Below, one piece after another: positions 43,149 through 52,181 of a stretch of 64,000 nucleotides of DNA (the first letter of the stretch is position 1; each line of letters starts with the position of its first letter). The notes under the pieces are model-generated. The model saw only the letters and a program-made list of their open reading frames with translations, had not been told where the DNA came from and did not search any database. The DNA comes from Paenibacillus turpanensis (GTDB lineage Bacteria > Bacillota > Bacilli > Paenibacillales > YIM-B00363), in assembly GCF_011421635.1 (NCBI RefSeq), contig NZ_WTLI01000009.1, positions 62,001-126,000 on the forward strand, in the 5' to 3' direction. The translations under genes and the position numbers were made by a program.

Positions 43149-44726
43149 ATGCTTGACAACAACAACGAATTGCAGGATGAATTATTATTTGCTGATGAGG
43201 AGACGGAGATAGAGCGGCAGTCTTGGGCGGTTGAGGCAGGAAAATGGAAGATCGCCATTGTTGACGATGAGTCGGAGGTTCATCAGGTTACGAGAATGGT
43301 GCTGTCCGATTTTGAATACGCGGGCAAAGGCATTGAATGGGTGAGCGCCTACTCGGCACAAGAGGCTCGTGAAGTGCTGGCGGCTCATACCGATCTCGCC
43401 GTGATTTTGCTGGATGTAGTGATGGAAGAGGAGCATTCCGGTCTGCATCTCGTTCGTTATATTCGCGAGGAGCTCGGGAATTCGGCGGTGCGCATTATTT
43501 TAAGGACAGGCCAGCCGGGACAAGCCCCGGAGCGGGATGTGATTACGCATTACGACATCAACGATTACAAGGAAAAAACCGAATTAACGGCACAGAAGCT
43601 GTATACAACACTGGTTGCCGCGCTTCGTACGTATCAGAACTTAAAAATTATCGAGAACAATAAGCTCGGTTTAGAAGAAATTATTAAATCCTCGTCGACC
43701 ATTTTTGAAATGCAGTCGATGAAAAAGTTTTCTTCGGCGGTGCTTTCTCAGCTGGTATCGATATTGCAGCTAAACCGCAACGCGATCCATGCCAATATTT
43801 CCAGCTTCGCGGTAAGCGGAGGAGGCCAGGAAGCTGTGATTGTGGCGGCAACGGGAGATTATTCGGGCGAAGTGGACCGGAGGCTGCGCGATGTGGCGCC
43901 GGAGCCGATTTTGCGTGATATTGAGCAGGCGTTTGCAGCAAAAACAAGCCTATTTATGGAGGATCGTTTTGTTATTTATTTCCGCAGCAAAACCGGGGCG
44001 GAAAACGCGATTTATATGCAGGGCTCCAGCCCGTTGGAGGACTGGGACCGCTATTTGATTGAAATTTATTCCTCGAACGTATCGGTGGCCTTCGACAATA
44101 TCTATTTGAATGAAGAGCTTGAGCATACGCAAAAGGAAATCATCTTTACGCTTGGTGAAATCGTGGAGACTCGGTCCAAAGAAACGGGGTTTCACGTTAA
44201 GCGTGTCGCGGAATACTCTAAGGTGCTGGCCCAGCTGTATGGGCTGTCCGAGGAGGATGCGGAGCTGCTTCGATTGGCATCTCCGATGCACGATGTCGGC
44301 AAGGTTGGCATTCCCGATCATATTTTAAATAAGCCGGGCAAGCTGACGAGCGAGGAATTTGATGTCATACGGACGCATACGACAATCGGGTATTCCATGC
44401 TCCAGCATTCCGATCAAAAAATAATTCATGCGGCGGCGTTAATCGCCCTGCAGCATCACGAGAAGGCGGACGGGAGCGGGTACCCGAACGGCTTGAAGCT
44501 GGATGAGATTCATATTTTTGCGCGGATCACGGCGCTCGCGGATGTGTTCGATGCGCTCGCTTCGGAACGAGTGTATAAAAAAGCGTGGCCGATGGAGGAA
44601 ATCATTGCTTATATTCGGGAGCAGCGCGGAAAGCAATTTGACCCTCGTTTAGTGGATTTGTTTTTGGAGCATGTGGAGCAATTTTTGTATATTCGAGATA
44701 AATACGATGACAGCAAAATCTTTTAG
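43149..44726 (+). CDS. Response regulator with DUF3369 and HD-GYP output
   Basis: Protein of 525 aa: receiver domain (about 33-155) with phosphoacceptor D89 in LLDVVME; a DUF3369-like sensor segment (about 170-320, NKLGLEEIIKSSSTIF...); then an HD-GYP domain (about 340-515) with HDVGKVGIPDHIL, HHEKADGSGYPNGL and VFDALASERVYKKAW. HD-GYP proteins usually hydrolyse cyclic di-GMP, so this pair likely turns an envelope signal into a second-messenger change. ATG 43149 follows GGTGGAGGT, three nt after the kinase stop. The REC-DUF3369-HD layout is more familiar from proteobacteria. Confidence 0.9.
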   Translation: MLDNNNELQDELLFADEETEIERQSWAVEAGKWKIAIVDDESEVHQVTRMVLSDFEYAGKGIEWVSAYSAQEAREVLAAHTDLAVILLDVVMEEEHSGLHLVRYIREELGNSAVRIILRTGQPGQAPERDVITHYDINDYKEKTELTAQKLYTTLVAALRTYQNLKIIENNKLGLEEIIKSSSTIFEMQSMKKFSSAVLSQLVSILQLNRNAIHANISSFAVSGGGQEAVIVAATGDYSGEVDRRLRDVAPEPILRDIEQAFAAKTSLFMEDRFVIYFRSKTGAENAIYMQGSSPLEDWDRYLIEIYSSNVSVAFDNIYLNEELEHTQKEIIFTLGEIVETRSKETGFHVKRVAEYSKVLAQLYGLSEEDAELLRLASPMHDVGKVGIPDHILNKPGKLTSEEFDVIRTHTTIGYSMLQHSDQKIIHAAALIALQHHEKADGSGYPNGLKLDEIHIFARITALADVFDALASERVYKKAWPMEEIIAYIREQRGKQFDPRLVDLFLEHVEQFLYIRDKYDDSKIF

Positions 44727-44751
44727 GATCGGATAAGGACGGAGGAACATC

Positions 44752-46026
44752 ATGTCATCGAGATCGATTACCTATGTGCAGGGTGTCGCCCTGTACATGG
44801 GGGCGGTGCTCGGGTCGGGAATATTAATCCTGCCCGGCAACACGGCGGAGCTGGCAGGCCCCGCCTCGATCATATCGTGGGTGCTGATGTCTTTGCTCAG
44901 CATTCCGCTAGCTTATACGTTTGCCCGGCTCGCTCTTGCATATGAGCACTACGGCGGTGTTGCGACGATCGTCGGACAGGCCTATGGCAGAACGTGGAGC
45001 GCCATCGTCGGATGGCTCTTTTTTGTGTGGGTTTGCTGCGGCCAGGCGGTTGTCGGCTTGACGGGAGCCGGCTATATCAGCGCCGTGTTCGGGCTGCCGG
45101 AGGCAGCGACCTATGGCTTCGCATGGCTGTTTCTGGTTGCCGCCGCTGTAACCAATTGGCTGGGCATGCGTGCCAGCGCAGCGTTTTCCCTGGTGCTCAG
45201 CGGCACGGTGCTCGTCTTGCTGCTGCTGACGATCGGCTTTTCGCTGCCGGATGTTCGTGCGGAGCATTTCACGCCATTTGCACCGGGCGGAATCAGCGGA
45301 ATCGGCCAAGCGTGCGTGCTTATTTTTTGGGCTTTTTTTGGCTGGGAGAGCATTACGCATCTCGTGCCGGAGTTTCGCCGGCCGCAGCGCGACGTGATGC
45401 GGGCGACATGGTCCAGTGTGTTCCTCATCGGCGCGGTGTATACGCTTCTTTCGGTTGTTACTGTCGGCACGGGCGGGTACGGCGCAGACGGAACGAACGC
45501 CCCGCTTGCGGCGCTGATGAGCCGGGCCATCGGGGTCAGCGCCGGCTTCGCGACGGCGATTGTTGCCTGCATTGTTTGTGCGGGCACGCTTAATGTATAC
45601 TTGGCCAGCTCTTCACGCCTTTGCTATGCGATGGCGGAAGAGAGGAAGCTGCCCCGTTGGTTTTTGCAGCGGAACAAACAGGGGACACCGCAGCGAGGCG
45701 TGCTGTTTTTCTTTGTCACCAACACGCTTACGCTGGCGGCTAGTCTGCTGTTCAAGATACCGGTTGAAGAGCTCATTCTGGTGCCAACCTCACTTGGTAT
45801 CTTTGTGTATATCATCGCTTCGTTCGCCTGTGTGAAGCTGCTTTGGAAGGACCGGATCGGCCGGGTCTCGGCGCTGCTTGCCGCTGTATGCTGCACGGCC
45901 GTTGCGCCGTTTTCCTACGGTTACTTAGTGTGCCCGATCGTCGTTGCCGCGGTGTGCGTCGTCTATTTACGCTGGCGTGAGGCAAGTGACGGCGTACAGC
46001 TGGAGAAGACAGGCATAGAAGGATGA
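44752..46026 (+). CDS. APC-superfamily amino acid permease (YjeH-like)
   Basis: Membrane transporter of 424 aa with about 12 helices. GVALYMGAVLGSGILILPG (about 11-29) is the APC helix-1 motif and SSSRLCYAMAEERKLPRWF the conserved intracellular loop. Resembles the YjeH methionine/branched-chain exporter group; the substrate is not settled. GGAGG precedes the ATG. It follows the HD-GYP gene by 25 nt, so it may be co-transcribed and regulated with it. Confidence 0.87.
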   Translation: MSSRSITYVQGVALYMGAVLGSGILILPGNTAELAGPASIISWVLMSLLSIPLAYTFARLALAYEHYGGVATIVGQAYGRTWSAIVGWLFFVWVCCGQAVVGLTGAGYISAVFGLPEAATYGFAWLFLVAAAVTNWLGMRASAAFSLVLSGTVLVLLLLTIGFSLPDVRAEHFTPFAPGGISGIGQACVLIFWAFFGWESITHLVPEFRRPQRDVMRATWSSVFLIGAVYTLLSVVTVGTGGYGADGTNAPLAALMSRAIGVSAGFATAIVACIVCAGTLNVYLASSSRLCYAMAEERKLPRWFLQRNKQGTPQRGVLFFFVTNTLTLAASLLFKIPVEELILVPTSLGIFVYIIASFACVKLLWKDRIGRVSALLAAVCCTAVAPFSYGYLVCPIVVAAVCVVYLRWREASDGVQLEKTGIEG

Positions 46027-46149
46027 TAAACGATTCCGTTCATGTGAGAGACCGCCTAATTCCGCTCCAGTTCGATCATGCCGCTATTGGCAGTTTTACG
46101 GAATGGTGCGGCGGGGCAAAGGCTTGTTCCGGTTAGGAGGCAGGCACAG

Positions 46150-46179
46150 GCATAGGACAACGTATGCAAGCCATACGAT
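46150..46179 (+). promoter_or_regulatory. Candidate sigma-E promoter of spoVK
   Basis: GCATAGG (-35) and CATACGAT (-10) separated by 15 nt resemble the sigma-E consensus (GcATATT / CATACAaT). B. subtilis spoVK is a mother-cell sigma-E gene, which supports it. The rest of 46027-46247 shows nothing else. Confidence 0.4.
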
Positions 46180-46247
46180 GTAGGAAGGGGAACCCCTGCA
46201 GGCTCATGTCTACCTAAGCCAGCACCTACCCGAACGAGGTGAATTCG

Positions 46248-47213
46248 ATGAATGGGCATGTGAGTTCGAACGACCCGGTTTCCGCCGCCAGAGCCTCCAG
46301 GCAAATTCAGGTCGTGCTCCGCAAACCTGATCCGATCAGCGCTCCGCTTGCGGAAGCGGGCAGACAGGCCGCCGGAAAGCAGCTGGCCAGCGAAGGGCCG
46401 TTCGCGGAAATTTTTAAAGAGCTCGAGCATATGATCGGCCTGGACAATGTGAAGGATCTCGTGTACGAGATTTACGCCATGCTGCAAGTCGCGCAGTACC
46501 GTACAGATGCAGGGCTGCAAAGCAACTCCCATGTGTATCACATGATTTTTAAAGGCAATCCCGGTACGGGGAAAACGACAGTAGCCCGCATCGTTGCGCG
46601 GCTATTTCATGCGATGGGCGTGCTTTCCAAAGGGCATCTGGTCGAGGTGGAGCGCGCAGACCTAGTCGGTGAATACATCGGACATACGGCGCTGAAAACA
46701 AGAGAGCTGATGAAAAAAGCGATGGGCGGCATCTTGTTTATCGACGAGGCGTACAGCCTGGCGCGCGGCGGGGAGAAGGACTTTGGCAAGGAAGCGATCG
46801 ATTGTTTGGTCAAAGGGATGGAGGACAAGAAGAACGATTTTATTTTGATTCTTGCCGGCTATCCGGATGAGATGGATCAATTTCTGGCGACGAATCCCGG
46901 GCTGCCGTCACGGTTTCCAATCCAAGTGGAGTTTCCGGATTACAGCGTCGAGCAGCTGCTGCAAATTGCCGAGCTGATGGCCAAAGAGCGAGAATATGTG
47001 CTCATGCCGCAGGCGGTTAATAAGCTGAAGCAGCACCTCGCGGATGAGAAAACGAGCGCGTGGTACACGTTCAGTAATGCACGATATGTGCGCAATGCGC
47101 TGGAAAAGGCGATTCGTCATCATGCGGTACGCGTGCTCAACGAGTATCCAAACGTGCCGTCCCGCCAAGAGCTGATGTCGATTCGCCCCGAGGATTTGAA
47201 GCTGAACAAATAG
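46248..47213 (+). CDS. spoVK: Stage V sporulation protein K (AAA ATPase)
   Basis: AAA-type ATPase of 321 aa needed for spore maturation in B. subtilis. Walker A GNPGTGKTT (about residue 103), Walker B ILFIDEAY, the sensor/arginine-finger region FLATNPGLPSRFP and the CbxX/CfxQ family block VERADLVGEYIGHTALKTRELMK are present. ATG 46248 follows GAGGTG with six-nt spacing; a GTG at 46239 lies inside it. The ~60 residues before the AAA core are variable. Gene order spoVK-hflX-ynbB-glnR-glnA matches B. subtilis, apart from the inserted glyS. Confidence 0.95.
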   Translation: MNGHVSSNDPVSAARASRQIQVVLRKPDPISAPLAEAGRQAAGKQLASEGPFAEIFKELEHMIGLDNVKDLVYEIYAMLQVAQYRTDAGLQSNSHVYHMIFKGNPGTGKTTVARIVARLFHAMGVLSKGHLVEVERADLVGEYIGHTALKTRELMKKAMGGILFIDEAYSLARGGEKDFGKEAIDCLVKGMEDKKNDFILILAGYPDEMDQFLATNPGLPSRFPIQVEFPDYSVEQLLQIAELMAKEREYVLMPQAVNKLKQHLADEKTSAWYTFSNARYVRNALEKAIRHHAVRVLNEYPNVPSRQELMSIRPEDLKLNK

Positions 47214-47218
47214 CCTCC

Positions 47219-47247
47219 TTGACTTTGCACCGCGAAATCGGTAAGAT
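47219..47247 (+). promoter_or_regulatory. Sigma-A promoter of the glyS T-box leader
   Basis: TTGACT, 17-nt spacer, TAAGAT. The expected start site near 47254 leaves room for the leader that follows. Confidence 0.75.
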
Positions 47248-47271
47248 GAATACCGAAAATGGTATATTTAC

Positions 47272-47507
47272 GCAGGCGATGACGAAAAAAAGTACTTGCT
47301 GCACTGTGCATCAGCGAACCGGGGAGAGTGGAAGCCCGGGAACAGAAGCGGGGAAGAGGCATTTCGGAGCCGATGCATGAAAAGAGGGTGTGCTGGCGTT
47401 GCGGCGTATTGGGCCGATAACAGCATACCAACTAGGGTGGAACCGCGGGCATAACGCTCGTCCCTTGGCATTGCGCAGCTGCGCAGCCATGGGGCGGGTG
47501 TTTTTTT
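47272..47507 (+). promoter_or_regulatory. T-box leader controlling glyS
   Basis: tRNA-sensing riboswitch. The invariant T-box AGGGTGGAACCGCG is at 47434-47447. Upstream are the stem I features GATGACG...AGTA and AGCGAACCGGGGAGAGTGG-type distal stem. Downstream a GC-rich terminator (GCTCGTCCC...TTGGC paired with GCCATGGGGCGGGT) runs into seven T at 47501-47507. Uncharged tRNA-Gly should pair with the leader and block the terminator. I could not assign the specifier codon by eye. Confidence 0.92.
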
Positions 47508-47557
47508 ATTCAAAGAGGAAGTCATTGATGCAATCAGTAGAAGGAGAGCGATCGTTC

Positions 47558-48940
47558 ATGGCAGTAACAATGGAACAAATCGTAGCATTAGCCAAGCATA
47601 GAGGGTTCGTTTTCCCGGGCTCCGAGGTTTATGGCGGATTAGCGAACACATGGGATTACGGTCCTTTGGGCGTGGAGCTGAAAAACAACATTAAACGCGC
47701 ATGGTGGCGCAAATTCATTCAAGAATCGCCGTACAACGTTGGCTTGGACGCTGCTATTCTTATGAATCCGCAGGCGTGGGTCGCTTCGGGACACGTCGGC
47801 AATTTCAACGATCCGATGATCGACTGTAAAAACTGTAAGGCTCGTCACCGCGCAGACAAGCTGATCGAGAATGCGCTCGGCGAGAAGGGCATGGAAGTCA
47901 TCGTCGACGGCATGTCTTTTAAGCAAATGGAAGATTTAATCCAGGAGCACCAAATTAAGTGCCCGGACTGCGAGGCGCTTGATTACACGGAAATCCGCCA
48001 ATTTAACCTGATGTTCAAGACATTCCAGGGTGTAACGGAATCCAGCACGAATCAGATTTACCTACGTCCAGAAACGGCGCAGGGCATTTTCGTCAACTTT
48101 AAAAATGTACAGCGTACGATGCGCAAGAAGCTGCCGTTCGGCATCGGCCAAATCGGCAAAAGCTTCCGTAACGAAATTACACCGGGCAACTTCACGTTCC
48201 GTACCCGCGAATTCGAGCAGATGGAGCTTGAATTTTTCTGCAAGCCCGGCGAGGACATGAAATGGTTCGAATTTTGGCGCGGCTACTGCCGCGATTGGTT
48301 GCTCTCCTTGGGCATTAAGGAAGAAAGCATCCGCTTGCGCGACCACAATGAAGACGAATTGTCGCACTACAGCAATGCGACGACCGATATTGAGTATAAA
48401 TTCCCATTTGGCTGGGGCGAGCTGTGGGGCATTGCCGACCGTACCGACTTTGACCTGAAGCAGCACAGCGAGCATTCCGGTGAGGACTTTACGTATATCG
48501 AGCAGGAAACGAATGAGCGCTACATCCCGTACTGCATCGAGCCGTCGCTCGGCGCGGACCGCGTGACGCTGGCCTTCCTGATCGACGCTTTCGAGGAGCA
48601 GCAGCTAGAGGGTGACGACAGCCGCGTTGTGCTTCGCTTCCACCCAGCGCTTGCGCCGTTTAAGGCAGCGGTATTCCCGCTGTCCAAGAAGCTTTCCGAG
48701 GGCGCGGAAAAGGTATTCGCCGACCTCTCGAAGCACTTCATGGTCGATTACGACGAAGCGGGCTCGATCGGCAAGCGCTACCGCCGCCATGACGAGATCG
48801 GTACGCCGTTCTGCATCACGTACGACTTTGACTCGGAAACTGACGGTGCGGTAACCGTCCGTGATCGTGACACAATGGAGCAAACCCGTGTAGCGATCGC
48901 CGATCTGCCTGCCTTCTTGAATGAAAAAATTCAGTTTTAA
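47558..48940 (+). CDS. glyS: Glycine--tRNA ligase, homodimeric class II type
   Basis: Single-chain glycyl-tRNA synthetase of 460 aa, like the Staphylococcus and eukaryotic type and unlike the alpha2-beta2 GlyQ/GlyS of many bacteria. Class II motifs: [22 protein letters not shown] at the N-terminus, motif 2 [26 protein letters not shown] and motif 3 [14 protein letters not shown] zinc-binding pair CKNC / CPDC is in the insertion. Start chosen at ATG 47558 with AAGGAGAG upstream; ATG 47528 is in-frame but lies ahead of that site. Controlled by the T-box leader. Confidence 0.97.
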   Translation: MAVTMEQIVALAKHRGFVFPGSEVYGGLANTWDYGPLGVELKNNIKRAWWRKFIQESPYNVGLDAAILMNPQAWVASGHVGNFNDPMIDCKNCKARHRADKLIENALGEKGMEVIVDGMSFKQMEDLIQEHQIKCPDCEALDYTEIRQFNLMFKTFQGVTESSTNQIYLRPETAQGIFVNFKNVQRTMRKKLPFGIGQIGKSFRNEITPGNFTFRTREFEQMELEFFCKPGEDMKWFEFWRGYCRDWLLSLGIKEESIRLRDHNEDELSHYSNATTDIEYKFPFGWGELWGIADRTDFDLKQHSEHSGEDFTYIEQETNERYIPYCIEPSLGADRVTLAFLIDAFEEQQLEGDDSRVVLRFHPALAPFKAAVFPLSKKLSEGAEKVFADLSKHFMVDYDEAGSIGKRYRRHDEIGTPFCITYDFDSETDGAVTVRDRDTMEQTRVAIADLPAFLNEKIQF

Positions 48941-48966
48941 CCGGTATTAAGCCGGGAATAATGAGA

Positions 48967-48995
48967 AACCCCGGACTCGGTTCGGGGCTTTTTCT
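48967..48995 (+). terminator. Intrinsic terminator after glyS
   Basis: AACCCCGGACTCGGTTCGGGG stem-loop followed by a T run. Confidence 0.8.
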
Positions 48996-49079
48996 CTAAA
49001 ATGGTACATTCCTTTGTACGTCATTCGGGAATACTTTATTGTTGAAGCAGTAGGACATATGCGAGGGAGATGCATGCGA

Positions 49080-50363
49080 ATGGCTACACATGAAGTGGCA
49101 TCAAAAATGAAAGAGCGCGCAGTGCTTGTTTCGGTGGCAGTTACGAAGGGCGGGCGCGATGCTGAGGAAGAGGCGCGCTACTCGCTCGGCGAGCTGGCGA
49201 AGCTGGCGGAAACGGCCGGCGTCGAGGTGCTGGAGACGCTGACCCAAAACCGTGAGTCCCCGGATCACACATGGTTTATCGGTAAGGGCAAGGTGGAAGA
49301 GCTGAAGCAAATGATTGGGGCGCTTGGTGCGAACACGGCGATTTTCGACCAGGAGCTGTCCGGCGCACAGGTTCGTAATTTAGAAGCGTTTCTGGACGTG
49401 AAAATTATCGACCGGACGCAGCTGATCTTAGATATTTTTGCGCAGCGCGCCAAAACGCGCGAGGGTATTATCCAGGTAGAGCTGGCACAGCTCAGCTACC
49501 TGCTGCCGCGTTTGGCGGGACAGGGCAAAAACTTATCCCGTCTCGGGGGCGGCATCGGGACGCGAGGTCCCGGTGAAACGAAGCTGGAGACGGATCGCCG
49601 GCACATCCGTAACCGCATTTCCGAGCTGAAGCGCCAGCTGGGTGAGGTCGTGCGACATCGCCAGCTGCACCGCGAACGCCGCCGCAAAAGCGGGGTGTAT
49701 CAGGTGGCGCTGGTCGGTTACACGAACGCCGGCAAATCGACGCTGCTGCGGCAGCTGACGAACGCCGATGTGTTCGTGGAGAACCAGCTGTTCGCGACGC
49801 TCGACCCGACCACGCGGATTTTGGAGCTTCCGTCCGGCAAGGAAATTGTAATTACCGACACGGTCGGCTTTATTCAAAATTTGCCGCATGATTTGGTCGC
49901 GGCGTTTCGGGCAACGCTGGAAGAAGCCTGCGAGGCGGATTTGATCCTGCATGTGGTCGACAGCTCCTCGGATATGCGCGAAATTCAGATGAAGGTCGTG
50001 CAGGAGGTTTTAGAAGAGCTGGGCGCTCATCAGAAGGAGCAGATTACGATTTATAATAAGATCGACCGCTGCGGACCGGCGGAAATGCCTCTGCTCGGCG
50101 GGGACAATGCGATTCGCATGTCCGCTTACAACGACGAGGATCTGGAGCAGCTGAAGCTGAAAATTCAGGAGCATGCCTCCGGAGGCGTGAAACGTTTCCG
50201 CATTCCGGCCGGCTCTGGCGATGTCATTTCGTACGTGTACCGCATCGGCGATGTTGTCGCACAGGATACGGACGGAGATGATATCGTGCTCGACGTTCAT
50301 GTGAATGCGGCGGATTTTGAAAAAATGGGTTATATGTTAAGCGAATACGAGCAGCAGCAATAA
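49080..50363 (+). CDS. hflX: GTPase HflX
   Basis: Ribosome-associated GTPase of 427 aa that splits or rescues stalled ribosomes. An N-terminal HflX domain (RYSLGELAKLAETAGVEVL, then GKGKVEELK and SGAQVRNLE), a coiled-coil linker with the glycine-rich GGGIGTRGPGETKLETDRR, then the G domain: G1 GYTNAGKST, G3 DTVGF, G4 NKID. Start at ATG 49080 after GAGGGAG; ATG 49074 is equally possible. Same neighbours as in B. subtilis. Confidence 0.96.
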   Translation: MATHEVASKMKERAVLVSVAVTKGGRDAEEEARYSLGELAKLAETAGVEVLETLTQNRESPDHTWFIGKGKVEELKQMIGALGANTAIFDQELSGAQVRNLEAFLDVKIIDRTQLILDIFAQRAKTREGIIQVELAQLSYLLPRLAGQGKNLSRLGGGIGTRGPGETKLETDRRHIRNRISELKRQLGEVVRHRQLHRERRRKSGVYQVALVGYTNAGKSTLLRQLTNADVFVENQLFATLDPTTRILELPSGKEIVITDTVGFIQNLPHDLVAAFRATLEEACEADLILHVVDSSSDMREIQMKVVQEVLEELGAHQKEQITIYNKIDRCGPAEMPLLGGDNAIRMSAYNDEDLEQLKLKIQEHASGGVKRFRIPAGSGDVISYVYRIGDVVAQDTDGDDIVLDVHVNAADFEKMGYMLSEYEQQQ

Positions 50364-50394
50364 ATTGTAGGCATACAGGGTGGGAGCGGAAAAC

Positions 50395-51654
50395 ATGGTT
50401 GCAGAAGACAGGCTGGAGCGCCTGGTTGAGGAAACCGAGCTGCGCATCGCTCCCGCCGTCCAGCGAATTGAACGGACGGCGGAGCGCTGCCAATGGAAGG
50501 TCATTCAAGCGTTCCAGAAAGCGAAAATAAGCGATTATCATTTTTCAGGCTCGACCGGCTACGGTTACAATGACCGCGGCCGCGAGCTGCTGGACGAGGT
50601 GTATGCAGACGTATTCGGAGCGGAGGCGGCTCTGGTGCGTCCGCATTTCGTCTCGGGGACGCATACGATCGGTACGGCTTTATTCGGTGTGCTTCGACCA
50701 GGGGATAAGCTGTTGTACATAACGGGAACGCCGTACGATACGCTGCACAAGGTGATCGGGACAAAAGGAACGGCCGGCGGCTCGCTGCACGATTGGGGAA
50801 TCGGCTATGACGAAGTCGCTCTTACGGACGACGGCAATGTGGACTGGGAGGGTGTTCGTGCGAAGTGGGACGATTCCGTTCGCGTTGTCGGCATCCAGCG
50901 CTCACGGGGGTATTCGTGGCGCAAAGCGTTTACGGTAGCCGAAATCGGCGAAATGGTTCGTTTCGTGAAGTCGATCGATCCGAAGGTGATCGTCTTCGTC
51001 GACAATTGTTACGGCGAATTCGTCGAGGAGCTTGAGCCGCCGGCCGTGGGCGTAGATCTGATCGCCGGCTCGCTCATTAAAAATCCCGGCGGCGGTCTTG
51101 CGCCGACCGGAGGCTATATCGCCGGACGGCGCGAGCTGGTGGAGCTCGCCTCCTACCGGCTCACCGCGCCGGGCATCGGCGGAGAGGTCGGCTCGATGCT
51201 GGGCTCGATCCGCGCCATCTATCAAGGGCTGTTTCTCGCGCCGCATATGGTCGGCCAAGCGGTTCGCGGCGCAGTGTTTGCCGCAGCGCTGCTGGAGGCG
51301 CTCGGGTTTGAAACACACCCGCATTGGCAGGCGGAGCGCTCCGACATTATTCAGGCGGTTCGCTTTGACAATGCCGAGCAGACGATTGCCTTCGTGCAGG
51401 GGATTCAAAAGGCTTCGGCCGTAGACGCTCACGTTGTGCCGGAGCCGTGGGATATGCCGGGATATGAGCATCCCGTGATTATGGCGGCCGGAACGTTCAT
51501 TCAAGGCGGCAGCCTTGAGCTGAGCGCGGATGCGCCGATTCGTGCACCGTACACCGCTTACATGCAGGGCGGGCTTACGTATGCCCACAGTAAGCTTGGA
51601 GTTTTGACCGCTGTTCGAATCATGGCGGGAAAAGGTTTGCTTCCGGGACTGTAA
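50395..51654 (+). CDS. ynbB: Methionine gamma-lyase-like PLP protein (YnbB, 'aluminium resistance' family)
   Basis: Fold-type I PLP enzyme of 419 aa, of the YnbB/aluminium-resistance family. The substrate loop FSGSTGYGYNDRGRELLDEVYA, VRPHFVSGTHTIGTALFG and the Schiff-base region LIAGSLIKNPGGGLAPTGGYI (Lys before NPGGG) are conserved. The activity is thought to be C-S lyase-like, but the physiological substrate is unsettled. ATG 50395 has GGGAGCGG upstream. Lies between hflX and glnR, as in Bacillus. Confidence 0.92.
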   Translation: MVAEDRLERLVEETELRIAPAVQRIERTAERCQWKVIQAFQKAKISDYHFSGSTGYGYNDRGRELLDEVYADVFGAEAALVRPHFVSGTHTIGTALFGVLRPGDKLLYITGTPYDTLHKVIGTKGTAGGSLHDWGIGYDEVALTDDGNVDWEGVRAKWDDSVRVVGIQRSRGYSWRKAFTVAEIGEMVRFVKSIDPKVIVFVDNCYGEFVEELEPPAVGVDLIAGSLIKNPGGGLAPTGGYIAGRRELVELASYRLTAPGIGGEVGSMLGSIRAIYQGLFLAPHMVGQAVRGAVFAAALLEALGFETHPHWQAERSDIIQAVRFDNAEQTIAFVQGIQKASAVDAHVVPEPWDMPGYEHPVIMAAGTFIQGGSLELSADAPIRAPYTAYMQGGLTYAHSKLGVLTAVRIMAGKGLLPGL

Positions 51655-51666
51655 TTAAACCTAACA
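51650..51666 (+). promoter_or_regulatory. GlnR operator upstream of glnRA
   Basis: TGTAATTAAACCTAACA fits the GlnR/TnrA consensus TGTNA-N7-TNACA perfectly. It ends five nt before the -35 and overlaps the ynbB stop. Confidence 0.85.
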
Positions 51667-51670
51667 TAAC

Positions 51671-51699
51671 TTGACACATATAATGTAAGGGGCTACAAT
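51671..51699 (+). promoter_or_regulatory. Sigma-A promoter of glnR-glnA
   Basis: Perfect TTGACA, 17-nt spacer, TACAAT. Spacer and -35 also contain everted half-sites (TGACA and TGTAA, seven nt apart). GlnR bound upstream is expected to repress when nitrogen is plentiful. Confidence 0.85.
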
Positions 51700-51749
51700 G
51701 GAAAAAGGATGAAATAATGGTGACTCACCAAGTGGAAGGTTGATGAGTA

Positions 51750-52160
51750 ATGGGTGATGACATCCGCCGCAATATGGCCCTTTTTCCGATTGGAATCGTG
51801 ATGAAGCTGACGGACCTGTCTGCCCGTCAAATCCGCTATTACGAGCAGCATGAGCTCATTATGCCTGCGCGCACCTCGGGGAATCAGCGTCTCTTTTCGT
51901 TTAACGATGTCGAGCGTTTGCTGGAAATTAAGTCGCTGATTGAGAAGGGCGTGAACATTGCTGGCATCAAGCAAGTTTTGATACCGGTTACTCGCGATTC
52001 CGAAGAAGCGACGGTCATTACGGAGCAGACGGAAACGAAACGAAGAGAAATGAACGACCAGCAGCTGCATAAGATGTTGAAGCAGCAGCTATTTGCTGGC
52101 CGCCGTCCTGGCAAGGTGTCGCTGATCCAAGGCGAGTTATCAAGGTTTTTCCATCAATAA
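51750..52160 (+). CDS. glnR: Nitrogen-responsive MerR-family repressor GlnR
   Basis: DNA-binding repressor of 136 aa. The MerR helix-turn-helix reads FPIGIVMKLTDLSARQIRYYEQHELIMPARTSGNQRLFS. The C-terminal tail (KMLKQQLFAGRRPGKVSLIQGELSRFF) is the GlnR feedback-sensing part that contacts glutamine-bound GlnA. Co-transcribed with glnA 21 nt downstream. Confidence 0.96.
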   Translation: MGDDIRRNMALFPIGIVMKLTDLSARQIRYYEQHELIMPARTSGNQRLFSFNDVERLLEIKSLIEKGVNIAGIKQVLIPVTRDSEEATVITEQTETKRREMNDQQLHKMLKQQLFAGRRPGKVSLIQGELSRFFHQ

Positions 52161-52181
52161 CGCACATAAGGAGAGGATACA

